Source: Clostridia bacterium
GTDB taxonomy: Bacteria; Bacillota; Clostridia; Christensenellales; Aristaeellaceae
Length of the DNA stretch: 51,453 nucleotides
NCBI GenBank assembly: GCA_017512905.1
Contig: JAFWEL010000097.1
Span: forward strand, 1 to 51,453
Reading direction: 5' to 3'
Below, in pieces: positions 43,315 to 51,453 of the stretch. Positions within the stretch are counted from its first letter, which is position 1. Each line of letters begins with the position of its first letter. The notes below the pieces were generated by a model. That model saw only the letters and a program-made list of their open reading frames with translations, was not told the origin of the DNA and made no database searches. The position numbers were made by a program, and so were the translations under genes.

Positions 43315-43365
43315 CCGGCGGCGTCGAACGCGGTATCATGTACCGCCCTCGACGCCGCCGGTTTA
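43315..43365. terminator. Terminator between DUF5684 and methyltransferase-STAS genes
   Basis: A perfect 13-bp stem (43315-43327 with 43349-43361) followed by TTTATTG; it serves convergent genes. Confidence 0.85.
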
Positions 43366-43402
43366 TTGTCGATATTGCCATACCTTCAGCAGAAGGTACT
43401 GT

Positions 43403-44686
43403 TCAGGCGTTTGCAAATCCTGCCTGCCCGGAACCCAGCAGGAAATGGTCGAAGCCGGTCGTCTCCAGGATCTCCCGGACCTCGTCGCTTACGCCGGTCA
43501 TCTCAAAATTGGCCTTGTCCTCCAGCGACTTGTACATCATCAGCAGGACGCGCAGGCCGGCGGAGGACACGTAGGGCATCCGGCTCACATCCACGTGAAT
43601 CGCCCGGATCCCGCTGCCGGCGTCCTGGAACCGCTTCAACAGCTCCGGCGCGGTGATGGTGTCCATGCGGCCCTGGATGGCCACCTGGAAGGTCCCGTCC
43701 CTGACCTCGCTGACGACCCTGAAGGGAAGGTTGGCCTCCGCCGGCGCGGGTTTCCCCGCCCCGCCTTGCGCCACGGTGAACTCCCAGAACATCATCTTCC
43801 GGAACACCTCCCGCACCGCCGGCTCCACCTGGGGATTCCCGTCCAGCGCGCCGAAATGCCCGGGCAGGTAGTCGGCCATGCAGACCTCCCGCAGCTCAAA
43901 GCCCATCCGCCGGATGAAATCCCTGACCTTGGCTTCATCGGGATCGAAGAACACGTTGTCGTTGAGCCTGACGTCCGCGGTGGTGGCGGCGGCGCGGTTG
44001 GTGACCGCCGCGTACATCGCGGTCAGCCGGGGATCGTGGTCCAGCGCGGCGGCGACGATCTCCTTGTCGTGGAGGAAATACGCCCGGTCCGTGACCACCC
44101 AGCTCCCGCCGTGCTTCTGGAGCAGGCGGCGGAGGTTGGAGAACACCGTCTCCAGCTCGGGCTGGTCGAAATACATCAGCAGCCCCTCGGTGGTCACGAG
44201 GAGGTTGCGGCTGGCTTCGGGCAGCGCGGCCTCCAGGGATTCGTAATTGGTCGCGTCCACGGCGCGATAGCCGACGGCTTCATGCCTTCCGACGATCGAC
44301 TCCACCGCGGGGCCCATGGCGTCGACCACCGCGGGAAGGTCGCAGCCCCGGTAAGCCCTCCCCTCCCGGGCCATGCGAATGCCCCGGGAGGTATAGCCGC
44401 AGGGCAGGTCCACGACCTGGCGGTCCGCCCTTTCCCCAATCAGCCGGTTCACCCCATAGAACCGGGATTCGATGAGTATGGTATACGCGGGGAAAAGCCG
44501 CTTGACCTGCTCGTGCATCTCCTTCGGCACGGGCTTGCTCGACATCTGGGCGCCGAAGGCCGGAAAGCCCAGCACGTCCAGAAGCCGCTGAGCGTCCTCG
44601 TCGCCCACGGCCGCGACCAGCTGAACGCAGGACTTCGCCGTGTTGAATACGGGATTGACAAGCTCCCTGAGCTCCTGATTGTCCAT
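43403..44686 (-). CDS. Methyltransferase (LCM-type) fused to a STAS domain
   Basis: A 427-residue cytoplasmic protein. Residues about 1-320 form a class I SAM-dependent methyltransferase of the leucine carboxyl methyltransferase/PPM family: VVDLPCGYTSRGI for SAM binding, GRAYRGCDLPAVVDAM, and NLLVTTEGLLMYFDQPELETVFSNL. Residues about 328-425 are a STAS domain (FQVAIQGRMDTITAPELL, IHVDVSRMPYVSSAGLRVLLMMY), keeping the Ser that SpoIIAA-like anti-anti-sigma factors have phosphorylated. The fusion suggests partner-switching control of methylation or the reverse. The ATG 44686 follows GGAGG by 5 nt. No kinase is adjacent. The target of methylation is unknown. Confidence 0.85.
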   Translation of the reverse strand: MDNQELRELVNPVFNTAKSCVQLVAAVGDEDAQRLLDVLGFPAFGAQMSSKPVPKEMHEQVKRLFPAYTILIESRFYGVNRLIGERADRQVVDLPCGYTSRGIRMAREGRAYRGCDLPAVVDAMGPAVESIVGRHEAVGYRAVDATNYESLEAALPEASRNLLVTTEGLLMYFDQPELETVFSNLRRLLQKHGGSWVVTDRAYFLHDKEIVAAALDHDPRLTAMYAAVTNRAAATTADVRLNDNVFFDPDEAKVRDFIRRMGFELREVCMADYLPGHFGALDGNPQVEPAVREVFRKMMFWEFTVAQGGAGKPAPAEANLPFRVVSEVRDGTFQVAIQGRMDTITAPELLKRFQDAGSGIRAIHVDVSRMPYVSSAGLRVLLMMYKSLEDKANFEMTGVSDEVREILETTGFDHFLLGSGQAGFANA

Positions 44687-44730
44687 AAATACCTCCATTC
44701 CATCTCATGGCAGGCCGTGCATCGCACGGC

Positions 44731-44770
44731 GAAAGAAAACCGCGGTGTCTGACTGACGTTCACCGCGGTT
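44731..44770 (-). terminator. Terminator of the RNase H-like/TPR operon
   Basis: A 10-bp stem (44738-44747 with 44761-44770), followed on the minus strand by a TTTTCTTTC run. Between it and the TPR stop (44771-44909) nothing else is seen. Confidence 0.8.
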
Positions 44771-44909
44771 CCATGATAGCATATTATCGGCATTCCCGCA
44801 ACCGTTTTGGGGAAAGAGGGCGCGTCTGCATCCTCTCCTCGCCCGGCGTCCTGTATCGCCTTTCATTGGTCTGGGCCTTTGGCGTGGGAAGCCTGAATCG
44901 GCATTGACT

Positions 44910-45695
44910 TCACGCCACTTCCGCCGCCAGCGCGTCGATCATCTCCCGGGTCACCGGACAGATAGCGCTGATATACAGCGTATCCCGCATCTCCAGCAGC
45001 TTGCGCGCGCCGGCGTCGTCGCCGTTTTGGTGCAGCATCCGCGCCAGGTAGTAGATCGTGGTGATCTGCCGGGGCTTCTGGGCGTGGGCCTTTTTGTAAT
45101 ATTTCAGCGCCTGGGCACGGTAGGCCGCCGCCTTTTCCCCGTCCCGCTCGGCCTCCGCCATCACTTCGTGGAGCTGGGCCATGTTGTCCAGCGTGGCGGC
45201 GTCCTCGTCGTCGTAGTCCATGGCCTGGCGGTTGAATTCCAGGGCGGGCCCGAATTCGCCGGTCTGCCGGGCCTTGTCCACCCAATACATACCCAGCGTG
45301 CCGTAGATGCTGCCGTTCATTTTGTGGGCGGCGGCGCGGCCGATGGTCTCGATAGCCCGGTCCAGCTGGCCAGCGTGCCACAGGCAGATCGAATACTGTA
45401 TGCGCAGCTGGAACCAGTCCCCGTCGGACAGGCCCTTCTGCCGGCTCATGCCCTCCATCAGCTCCCGGGCCCTTTCAAATTCGCCCTCCCGCATCAGCAG
45501 CAGTGTATACGCCTGCATGATGTTCGGGGCCGTGTTGCCCTGGCGCACCGCTTCGTCGTACAGCTTCAGCGCCGCCTGGTACTTCTCCTTCGCCTGGGCC
45601 ACCTTGCCCTCCCCCGCCAGCTTGTTGGCGTCCACGTGGAGGTGGTAGGCCCGGTTGCCGTTATAGGCGGCCTTGGCCGCGTCAAAAAAACCCAT
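44910..45695 (-). CDS. TPR-repeat protein
   Basis: A 261-residue soluble protein made of helical pairs of the tetratricopeptide type, e.g. AKEKYQAALKLYDEAVRQG, GEFERARELMEGMSRQKG, GQLDRAIETIGRAAAHK and AAAYRAQALKYYKKAHAQKP. It should be a protein-binding scaffold; the partner is unknown. Its ATG overlaps the stop of the RNase H-like gene (TGATG), with GGAGG 7 nt before, so the two are translated together and may act together. Confidence 0.85.
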   Translation of the reverse strand: MGFFDAAKAAYNGNRAYHLHVDANKLAGEGKVAQAKEKYQAALKLYDEAVRQGNTAPNIMQAYTLLLMREGEFERARELMEGMSRQKGLSDGDWFQLRIQYSICLWHAGQLDRAIETIGRAAAHKMNGSIYGTLGMYWVDKARQTGEFGPALEFNRQAMDYDDEDAATLDNMAQLHEVMAEAERDGEKAAAYRAQALKYYKKAHAQKPRQITTIYYLARMLHQNGDDAGARKLLEMRDTLYISAICPVTREMIDALAAEVA

Positions 45696-46843
45696 CAGTC
45701 TGCCTCCGTATGCTGTGTCATCTTTCGCCGGATGCGGTCCAACCGCTTCGCCAGCAGCTCCGCAGGTTCGCCGTCCGGGTATTTTTCCGATTGCAGCGCG
45801 TATTCCAGCGCCTTGGGATACTCCCTTCGCCGGTGCTCGCAGAGCTTGGACAGCTCCACGCACACCGCCCCGGGCATCTGTCGCCGCCGCAGCATTTGCA
45901 TCAGCACCTCTTCCGCGCCGCTCCAGTCGCCGGATCTGCGGCACAGGCCGTACAGCCGCCAATTTGCGGATCCGGCGATGCGCTCCCCCGACAGCGCCGC
46001 CAGCGTACCGGCGGGCCGGGGCTTTGCGGAGGCGCGGTACAGCTCCCGGGCGGTCTTCAGCTCGCCCTGGCGCTCCAGCGACCTGCCCATGGAAAACAGG
46101 TCCCGCTGGTCCGAGAGCAGTTCGGGCTTGTCGTTGACCGCGCACAGCCGTACCAGCAGCTTCGCCAGCGTGGCGATGTCCTGGCGGTTGTGGCGCACGA
46201 TGTCGTCCAACAGCGCCTCCTCCCCGGTCTTCAGAAACTGAAAGAACCGGGCAGGCACCTCGCTGCCCGGCAGGTCGTCCTCCCGGGGCATGCCCAGGAT
46301 CTCCGATTCGATGTTGCAGAGCCGGCAGCTGCCGATCCGCAGCTTCCAGGCCCGTCGCGAGGGATACAGCAGGTCCAGGTTTTCCAGCGGCCGCCACCGG
46401 TCCCGCATCCGGTTCATCGTGAAGCGGGTTTCCAGCAGGGGCATGTCAAAGTTGCGGCCGTTGAAGGTACAAACGTTGTCGAAGTCCGCCATGCGCCGAC
46501 CCAGGCGGTCCAGCAGCGCCGGCTCGTCGGCGTATTCCCGCAGCATCAGCTGCTCGATCACCAGCGCATCGTCCTCGACCCAGCCCACGCCCACCAGGAA
46601 CGCCACCGTGCCCGCGCCGCCGGACAGGCCGGTGGTCTCGGTGTCCAGAAACAGGCAGCGGCGGATGTCAAAGCGCGGCCCGCACCAGCCGATGCGCCGC
46701 AGTCCGGTGGAGGGCAGGTCGAAGATCGCCGGGTCCAGCGGCTCCCGGCTGACATGGCAAACCACGCCGCCCCTGCGCGGCGTCGCCGCGACGGGAGCCG
46801 ACGAGCGCATCATGTTCAGCTTTGCCCGAAGCCCGGACGCCAT
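45695..46843 (-). CDS. RNase H-like exonuclease-fold protein (YprB-type)
   Basis: A 382-residue protein. The RNase_H_2/DnaQ-like domain covers about 55-235: CLFLDTETTGLSGGAGTVAFLVGVG (catalytic D-x-E), NVCTFNGRNFDMPLLETRF (second Asp) and HNRQDIATLAKLL (third Asp region). The C-terminal part is helical and TPR-like. Relatives such as YprB of Bacillus are encoded beside a DEAD helicase (YprA), which is not seen here. The ATG 46843 is 10 nt after GGAGGGGG. It likely cuts or trims nucleic acid; the substrate is unknown. Confidence 0.87.
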   Translation of the reverse strand: MASGLRAKLNMMRSSAPVAATPRRGGVVCHVSREPLDPAIFDLPSTGLRRIGWCGPRFDIRRCLFLDTETTGLSGGAGTVAFLVGVGWVEDDALVIEQLMLREYADEPALLDRLGRRMADFDNVCTFNGRNFDMPLLETRFTMNRMRDRWRPLENLDLLYPSRRAWKLRIGSCRLCNIESEILGMPREDDLPGSEVPARFFQFLKTGEEALLDDIVRHNRQDIATLAKLLVRLCAVNDKPELLSDQRDLFSMGRSLERQGELKTARELYRASAKPRPAGTLAALSGERIAGSANWRLYGLCRRSGDWSGAEEVLMQMLRRRQMPGAVCVELSKLCEHRRREYPKALEYALQSEKYPDGEPAELLAKRLDRIRRKMTQHTEAD

Positions 46844-46884
46844 GCCGCCATCACCCCCTCCTATTGTAAATACCCCGGGGCCGA

Positions 46885-46913
46885 TTGTCAAGCGGCGAAA
46901 AGTGTGGTATCAT
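46885..46913 (+). promoter_or_regulatory. Promoter of the thiol peroxidase gene
   Basis: TTGTCA (46885-46890), 17 bp, TATCAT (46908-46913), 33 bp before the ATG. Confidence 0.6.
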
Positions 46914-46946
46914 GGGAAATGAACAATGTCACAGGAGGTACAGCAC

Positions 46947-47432
46947 ATGCTCAGCATCGGAAAAGTCGCGCCGGATTTCACCCTGCCGGATCAGAACGGC
47001 GTCTTGCACACCCTTTCGGATTATCACGGCCGCAAGGTCATCCTCTACTTCTACCCCAGGGACAACACCGCCGGCTGCACGAAGCAGGCCTGCAACTTCA
47101 AGGCGCTGATGCCCCAGTTCAGCGAAAAGGGCGCGGTGATCCTGGGCGTCAGCAAGGACTCCGTGGCCTCCCACAAGCGCTTTGAGGAACAGCACGGACT
47201 GCCCTTCACGCTGCTCTCCGACGAGGAAAAGACGGTGATCCAGGCCTACGACGTGTGGAAGGAGAAGAAGAACTACGGCAAGGTGTCCATGGGCGTGGTG
47301 CGCACCACCTACCTGATCGACGAAAACGGCATCATCGTGCGCGCCTACGACAAGGTCAAGGCCGCCGACAACCCCGCCCAGATGCTGGAGGAGCTGGAGA
47401 CGCTGGATATCATCGAAAGGCTGGACAAGTAG
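46947..47432 (+). CDS. bcp: Thioredoxin-dependent thiol peroxidase (Bcp/PrxQ)
   Basis: A 161-residue atypical 2-Cys peroxiredoxin that reduces peroxides using thioredoxin. It has the AhpC/TSA fold with FYPRDNTAGCTKQAC: peroxidatic Cys44 and resolving Cys49, the spacing typical of Bcp. Also visible are FTLLSDEEKTV and GVVRTTYLIDENG. The ATG 46947 follows AGGAGGT by 7 nt; the frame's earlier ATG at 46926 overlaps that site. Single gene with its own promoter and terminator. Confidence 0.95.
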   Translation: MLSIGKVAPDFTLPDQNGVLHTLSDYHGRKVILYFYPRDNTAGCTKQACNFKALMPQFSEKGAVILGVSKDSVASHKRFEEQHGLPFTLLSDEEKTVIQAYDVWKEKKNYGKVSMGVVRTTYLIDENGIIVRAYDKVKAADNPAQMLEELETLDIIERLDK

Positions 47433-47487
47433 CAGCACGGGGCTTGGCCGGCGGACGCCGTTCCGCGGGCCGCTCTGTCAATATAAA

Positions 47488-47553
47488 ACCCTTCGCTTCC
47501 CTCGGGATGACACGGCTTTTGCCATCATCCCGGGGGGAGCGAAGGGTCTTTTT
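47488..47553 (+). terminator. Terminator of bcp
   Basis: A long hairpin (arms about 47488-47510 and 47524-47546, a few mismatches) ends in TCTTTTTAT. The arms resemble the 90-bp palindromic repeats at 13064 and 19390, so a repeat may have been taken over as terminator. Confidence 0.8.
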
Positions 47554-47594
47554 ATGTTGGTATTTGTTCCGTCGTTGGGGGATGCTTCCGTTCT

Positions 47595-48086
47595 CTACTC
47601 GGTCTGCATGGGAATGTACAGCTTCTGGGCGACGGCCGTGATGTCGAACCCGTCCAGGTCGGCGGCGGCGGCGCTGACGGAATACATCAGGCCGGTGAGG
47701 TCGTCGTACCAGAGGCATACGTCCACGGTGTTATCGCCGTCATGGGCGCGGCGGACGACGCCCTTGCAACGGCCCACCTCGCATTCATCCTCGGCCTCCC
47801 AGGTATAATACAGGCCGGAGATGTCCTCGAAGGCCTCGGTGGGGGCAATGCGGGCGGTGTAGTCCATGCCCTGCCAGGTGAACTGCACCTGGCCCATCTG
47901 GGCCTCCTCCATCATCTGCCAGGACACATTCGTCGCGCCGTCGGGCAGGCCCAGCTGCAGCCCCAGCGCGTCCATCAGCCCCTGGGCCGTGGTCTGGGAC
48001 CAGGGGTTGGCGAGTCCCGCCTCGGCCAGCGCGGTCCCGCAAAGCAGGACCATCAGCGCCATTAAAATCGATACAAGCTTCTTCAT
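47595..48086 (-). CDS. Small secreted protein of unknown function
   Basis: A 163-residue exported protein with a signal peptide ending GTALAEA (1-22). The mature part has NPWSQTTAQGLMDALGLQLGLPDGATNVSWQM and a single Cys pair (CEVGRC). I recognise no named family with certainty; similar short secreted proteins are frequent in gut Clostridia. It starts 18 bp after the DHH gene on the same strand and is probably co-transcribed. Confidence 0.78.
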   Translation of the reverse strand: MKKLVSILMALMVLLCGTALAEAGLANPWSQTTAQGLMDALGLQLGLPDGATNVSWQMMEEAQMGQVQFTWQGMDYTARIAPTEAFEDISGLYYTWEAEDECEVGRCKGVVRRAHDGDNTVDVCLWYDDLTGLMYSVSAAAADLDGFDITAVAQKLYIPMQTE

Positions 48087-48104
48087 GGCTCAGCACTCCT
48101 TGAC

Positions 48105-49034
48105 TCAGCCGTTCAGGGCGGCGATGATATCGGGCAGCTGGCTGTCCACCACGTCGTTCTCCAGCTGGCAGGTGCCGGCGTTGTGGTGGCCGCCGCCGCC
48201 ATACTTCAGGCACAGCTCGCCGATATCCACCTTGGACGCCTTGTTCACGATGGACTTGCCGATCATCACGGCGGTGTTCTGCTTGCGGAAGCCCCAGGCC
48301 ACGTGGACCGAGATCTGGGCCTCGGGGTACAGCGCGTAGATCATGAAGCGGTTGCCCGCGTGGATGATCTCCTCGTTGCGCAGGTCCAGCACGATGACCT
48401 TGTCGTGGAGCACGGCGATGCGCTTGAGCTGCTCCACGAACATCTCCGCCTGCTCGTTGTACAGGTCCACGCGCTCCTTGACGTCGGGCAGGGCCAGGAT
48501 CTCGTCGATGTTGTGCTCCATGCAGTAGCTGATCAGCTGCATCATCAGGTCGTAGTTGGAGATGCGAAACTGGCGGAAGCGGCCCAGGCCCGTGCGCGGG
48601 TCCATCAGGTAATGCAGCAGCACCCATCCGGTGGGATGGAGGATCTCATCCACGGTGAAATCGGCGCTGTCGCCCTTGTCCACCGCCTCCATCAGCTCGT
48701 CGCTGACGTTGGGGAAGGCGGCCTTGCCGCCGTAGTAGTCGTAGACTACCCGCGCCGCGCTGCGGGCATTGGGGTCGATGATCAGCTTGCCGCCGGTCTC
48801 CTGGGCCTTCAGCCGGTCCATCTCGGATTCATGATGGTCAAAGGCGATGCCCACACGGGGATCATAGGGCAGATTGGTGGTAATGTCGTTGGCTGTCAGC
48901 TCGACCTTGCCATCCTGCACATCCTTGGGATGCACAAACTTGATCTCATCCACCAGGTCCAGCTCGCGAAGCATCATCGCGCAGGCCAGGCCGTCAAAAT
49001 CGCTGCGGGTCACCAATCTCCTCTTCTGTTCCAT
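48105..49034 (-). CDS. DHH-family phosphoesterase
   Basis: A 309-residue cytoplasmic metal-dependent phosphoesterase. Motifs: SDFDGLACAMML (motif I), GIAFDHHESEMD (the DHH motif), and the C-terminal DHHA1-like glycine/histidine motif KYGGGGHHNAGTCQ. Relatives hydrolyse polyphosphate, pyrophosphate, short oligonucleotides or cyclic dinucleotides; the exact substrate is not visible. It lacks sensor or membrane domains, so it is not GdpP. The start has GGAGGT 5 nt upstream. Confidence 0.9.
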   Translation of the reverse strand: MEQKRRLVTRSDFDGLACAMMLRELDLVDEIKFVHPKDVQDGKVELTANDITTNLPYDPRVGIAFDHHESEMDRLKAQETGGKLIIDPNARSAARVVYDYYGGKAAFPNVSDELMEAVDKGDSADFTVDEILHPTGWVLLHYLMDPRTGLGRFRQFRISNYDLMMQLISYCMEHNIDEILALPDVKERVDLYNEQAEMFVEQLKRIAVLHDKVIVLDLRNEEIIHAGNRFMIYALYPEAQISVHVAWGFRKQNTAVMIGKSIVNKASKVDIGELCLKYGGGGHHNAGTCQLENDVVDSQLPDIIAALNG

Positions 49035-49147
49035 AACGTACCTCCACTTTGTTCAAGCCATATGCTGCACATGATCGCGCATGCTATGTTCCTATTATAT
49101 CAGATTGCGTTTGTACCGGTCAAGAGCAAGATTTGCCCCGGGGCGGA

Positions 49148-49402
49148 TTATCCGTCCTCTCCCCCCTTGCAGTCCAGCTCCACCAGGATCACATCGTCGC
49201 CGATGCGGCGCACCCTTGACCAGTCGATGACGCAGCCCTCCCGGTCCTGCTTCAAAAAACCCAGCACCCCGCCGGTGCGCCCCGGCACCACCAACGCCTG
49301 GACGCAGGCGGAGTCGTTCAGGATCAGGTCGATCGGCTTGCCCAGCTTCCTGCCATCGCAGATGTTGACGACGTCCTTTCGGCGGATCTCCGAGAAGCTC
49401 AT
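49148..49402 (-). CDS. YlmC/YmxH-family sporulation-linked PRC-barrel protein
   Basis: An 84-residue protein with a PRC-barrel-like fold: MSFSEIRRKDVVNICDGRKLGKPIDLILN, then GVLGFLKQDREGCVIDWSRVRRIGDDVILVEL. YlmC/YmxH genes commonly lie beside sigE/sigG in sporulating Firmicutes; here it is divergent from spoIIGA-sigE. The role is unknown. The ATG 49402 follows GGGAGGGG by 5 nt. Confidence 0.88.
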   Translation of the reverse strand: MSFSEIRRKDVVNICDGRKLGKPIDLILNDSACVQALVVPGRTGGVLGFLKQDREGCVIDWSRVRRIGDDVILVELDCKGGEDG

Positions 49403-49527
49403 GCCATCCCCTCCCGGATTTATCCTATGAGGGGAGTGCCGTCCGGGTTCCGGGAATGGTGGCGAATATCCGCTTTCGAACGCGCACGGGGCATTTTCCC
49501 GCGAAAAGGATCGACTTTTCCCAATTG

Positions 49528-49741
49528 TTCGACAAAGCCCCGGGAAACCCCGGAAGCACGCGAGGCGCGGCATCGCCCGCCGGCCGACCCCTCCTCGACC
49601 CGGGGAAGCGTCCGCCCCATGGGGCGACATCCCTGTCGAAAGGGCCGTGCCGGGGCGATAAATGGGGCGAATCCGGGCGATATTTTACCCAACCCCATCG
49701 ACACCAGATTCTTGAGATTCATGGGGCCCATTGGCTATGAT
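49528..49741 (+). promoter_or_regulatory. spoIIG promoter region with Spo0A-like boxes
   Basis: Two exact 0A boxes (TTCGACA 49528-49534, TGTCGAA 49634-49640) and one near match (ATCGACA 49697-49703) lie upstream of TTGAGA (49712-49717), 18 bp, TATGAT (49736-49741). This fits control of spoIIG by phosphorylated Spo0A. The remainder of 49403-49762 holds no gene. Confidence 0.62.
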
Positions 49742-49762
49742 GTTTGGGCGAGGTGATTGACG

Positions 49763-50497
49763 GTGAGCATCGAGGGTTACCTGGCGATCAACCTGACGGC
49801 GGATTTCTCGCTGCTGGCCGCCGTCAGCCGGGCCATGGGCCTGTTCAGCTGGCGTGGCGTACTGGCCGGGGACGGGGTGTGCGCCGCCTTCGCCGTACTC
49901 GCCGTCGCCTGTCCCGGGCTGCGGACCTTCGCCGCGCTGGCGTCCCCGGCGGCGGCGGCGCTGGTCATCACCCGCCGGGCCGCCCCCAGGCTGTGGGCCA
50001 TATTTACGCTGACGCTGTTCGCCCAGGCGCTGCTCTGTGCCGGTCTCGCCCGGCTGCTGCCGCCCGCCGCGCCATGGGCCGCGCCGGCCTGCCTGGGCCT
50101 GGGCGCGCTGATCACGCTGGCGGTGAACGTCGGGCGGCCCGCCGGCAGCGGGGACTGGCAGGTGGCGCTGTGCCTGGCCTCGGGCGGCAGGCGGGTTCGG
50201 TTTTCCGCCCTGATCGACACTGGGAACCGCCTGCGGGAGCCCCTGTCCGGCCTGCCGGTGCTCATCGCCGAGGCGGCGCTGGTGCAGGACATACTGCCCG
50301 GGACGGGCTACCGCACGCTGGTCTACGGCGCCATCGGCGGCGACGGGCGGATGGCCTGCTTCCGTCCCGACGCCCTGTGGATCTGCCGTGGAGGCCGCAA
50401 GCGCCGGGGGCCGGAGGTCTGGGTGGCCGTATCGCCCGAGCCCCTGCCCGGGCTTTGCCAGGCCCTCGCCCCGCCCGTATTCGCAAGCTATTACTGA
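49763..50497 (+). CDS. spoIIGA: Sigma-E processing peptidase SpoIIGA
   Basis: A 244-residue membrane aspartic protease that activates pro-sigma-E in the mother cell. The N-terminal half is hydrophobic (several helices, about 1-125); the protease domain contains [22 protein letters not shown] with the catalytic Asp in DTGN. It is shorter than Bacillus SpoIIGA (about 309 residues). GTG 49763 is chosen because GAGGTG lies 7 nt upstream; TTG 49757 is 1 nt from that site. sigE follows after 25 bp. Confidence 0.9.
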   Translation: MSIEGYLAINLTADFSLLAAVSRAMGLFSWRGVLAGDGVCAAFAVLAVACPGLRTFAALASPAAAALVITRRAAPRLWAIFTLTLFAQALLCAGLARLLPPAAPWAAPACLGLGALITLAVNVGRPAGSGDWQVALCLASGGRRVRFSALIDTGNRLREPLSGLPVLIAEAALVQDILPGTGYRTLVYGAIGGDGRMACFRPDALWICRGGRKRRGPEVWVAVSPEPLPGLCQALAPPVFASYY

Positions 50498-50522
50498 TAT
50501 CAAGCATAAAGGGGGATATACC

Positions 50523-51230
50523 ATGGCTCTCAAATCGATTCGCCAGTCCATATTCGGGCTCATCGTCCAGATTCGCCGGGGCTCCGTCTGCTACATCGGC
50601 GGCAGCGACCTGCTGCCGCCGCCCCTTTCCCGGGAGGAGGAGATCGCGCTGATGCGCCGCTGCAACGCCGGGGACACCGTCGCCCGGGCCACGCTGATCG
50701 AGCGGAACCTGCGCCTGGTGGTGTACATATCCCGGAGATTCGAGAACACCGGCATCAGCATCGAGGACCTGATCTCCATCGGGGCCATCGGGCTGATCAA
50801 GGCGGTCAACTCCTTCGACCCGGACAAGAACATCAAGCTGGCCACCTACGCCTCCCGGTGCATCGAGAACGAGATCCTGATGGTGCTGCGCAAGTCAAAC
50901 CGGCTGAAGTCGGAGGTATCCTTCGACGAACCGCTGAACACCGACTGGGACGGCAACGAGCTGCTGCTGTCGGACATACTGGGCACCGAGCCGGACCTGG
51001 TCAGCAAGGACCTGGACGCCGACGTGGAAAAGCAGATGCTGCACACCGCCATCGACAAGCTGAACGACAGGGAGAAGTACATCGTCGGCCTGCGCTACGG
51101 CCTGGGCACAGACAAGGAGCACACCCAGAAGGAGGTGGCGGACATGATGGGCATCTCCCAGAGCTACATATCGAGGCTGGAAAAGCGCATCATCGGCAAG
51201 CTGCGGGAGGAGATGCTGAAGATGGCGTGA
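50523..51230 (+). CDS. sigE: RNA polymerase sporulation sigma factor SigE
   Basis: A 235-residue mother-cell sigma factor. The N-terminal pro-sequence (about 1-27) is followed by [21 protein letters not shown], region 2 ([59 protein letters not shown]) and region 4 with the [28 protein letters not shown]. It is made inactive and cut by SpoIIGA. The ribosome site AAAGGGGG is 7 nt before the ATG. sigG, which often follows, is not within the remaining 220 bp. Confidence 0.96.
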   Translation: MALKSIRQSIFGLIVQIRRGSVCYIGGSDLLPPPLSREEEIALMRRCNAGDTVARATLIERNLRLVVYISRRFENTGISIEDLISIGAIGLIKAVNSFDPDKNIKLATYASRCIENEILMVLRKSNRLKSEVSFDEPLNTDWDGNELLLSDILGTEPDLVSKDLDADVEKQMLHTAIDKLNDREKYIVGLRYGLGTDKEHTQKEVADMMGISQSYISRLEKRIIGKLREEMLKMA

Positions 51231-51243
51231 GCCCGAACAGAAT

Positions 51244-51274
51244 GACCGGCTGTCGCCAATGGCGACAGCCGGTC
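51244..51274 (+). terminator. Terminator of spoIIGA-sigE
   Basis: A perfect 14-bp stem (51244-51257 with 51261-51274) and 3-nt loop, 14 bp past the sigE stop. No long T run follows, but the position fits. It suggests that sigE ends its operon. Confidence 0.8.
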
Positions 51275-51313
51275 AGCTCTGTATTCCTGCTGTAACTGTT
51301 CAGTCGCAAGCAT

Positions 51314-51327
51314 ATTCTGATTTATCG
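51314..51327. repeat. Single arm of the 35-bp palindrome
   Basis: ATTCTGATTTATCG matches the left arm of copies at 7923, 26042 and 29159; the other arm is missing here. Confidence 0.5.
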
Positions 51328-51360
51328 GGGTGTTGGTGGAATCGCAAAGTGTAGTGCAAA

Positions 51361-51388
51361 GGGAACAGGGAACAGTCAACAGGGAACA
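51361..51388. repeat. 7-bp tandem repeat (GGAACAG)n
   Basis: Four imperfect copies of GGGAACA (one reads GTCAACA); the same unit as at 84-120 on the opposite strand. Confidence 0.75.
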
Positions 51389-51453
51389 GGAATGGCTGCT
51401 GCCGCGAACACATCGAAATCGTTCGTGTTGTAGCGGCGGCCCCTGGGCCGCCA

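Noticed and set aside
49420-49756. Possible genes between ylmC and spoIIGA
   Set aside because: Open frames there have no ribosome sites and unusual composition. The stretch is better explained as the spoIIG control region.

Overview
The window looks like chromosomal DNA from a high-GC, endospore-forming member of the Clostridia. The evidence is spoIIGA-sigE with Spo0A-like boxes and a YlmC/YmxH protein at the right end, an XpaC/TelA pair, SigA-type promoters, AGGAGG ribosome binding sites, and Sec signal peptides of the form MKK-(L/A-rich)-A-x-A-E. A relative of uncultured gut or rumen Clostridia (Christensenellales-like) is my guess from protein style only; no marker gene here proves it. 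UGA is used as a normal stop codon.

Layout. 0.3-4.3 kb: small HTH regulator, serine acetyltransferase, DUF1292 protein, SIMPL-domain protein, and an ECF sigma/anti-sigma pair. 4.4-8.0 kb: tRNA-Leu(CAA), a multi-repeat L,D-transpeptidase and a DUF3048 protein. 8.0-14.8 kb: a SorE-like zinc dehydrogenase, an envelope cluster (XpaC, TelA, small LemA-like membrane protein, TPM/YgcG protein), exonuclease III and an inositol-monophosphatase-family enzyme. 15-21 kb: an oligopeptide ABC importer (oppA, D, F, B, C). 21-26 kb: an Lpl-type sugar ABC importer with a divergent AraC regulator. 26-29 kb: a TetR regulator divergent from lon. 29-30 kb: a decayed sugar-binding-protein gene.

30-43 kb is a cell-surface island. 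It holds an 1847-residue membrane-anchored exported protein co-transcribed with a PrsA/SurA-like foldase, a 36-residue membrane peptide, a second L,D-transpeptidase, and an SH3 protein with a bacteriocin-type double-glycine leader. The SH3 gene lies just upstream of a 726-residue SH3/Cys-repeat/peptidoglycan-binding protein. That protein's C-terminal domain also occurs alone in the next, divergent gene. Two promoters in this island share the same tandem TGTGACGC box, at the same distance from the -10, so part of the island looks like one regulon. 43-49 kb: DUF5684 membrane protein, a methyltransferase-STAS fusion, TPR and RNase H-like proteins, thiol peroxidase, a small secreted protein and a DHH phosphoesterase. 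The window closes with ylmC and spoIIGA-sigE.

Several repeat families are scattered between genes: three copies of a ~160-bp element with terminal inverted repeats, all at gene 3' ends in the same relative orientation; three copies of a 35-bp palindrome; two copies of a ~90-bp imperfect palindrome; and 7-bp tandem repeats near both ends of the window. No CRISPR array, rRNA, transposase, integrase or phage gene was seen. Long open frames opposite real genes are common at this GC content and were left out.
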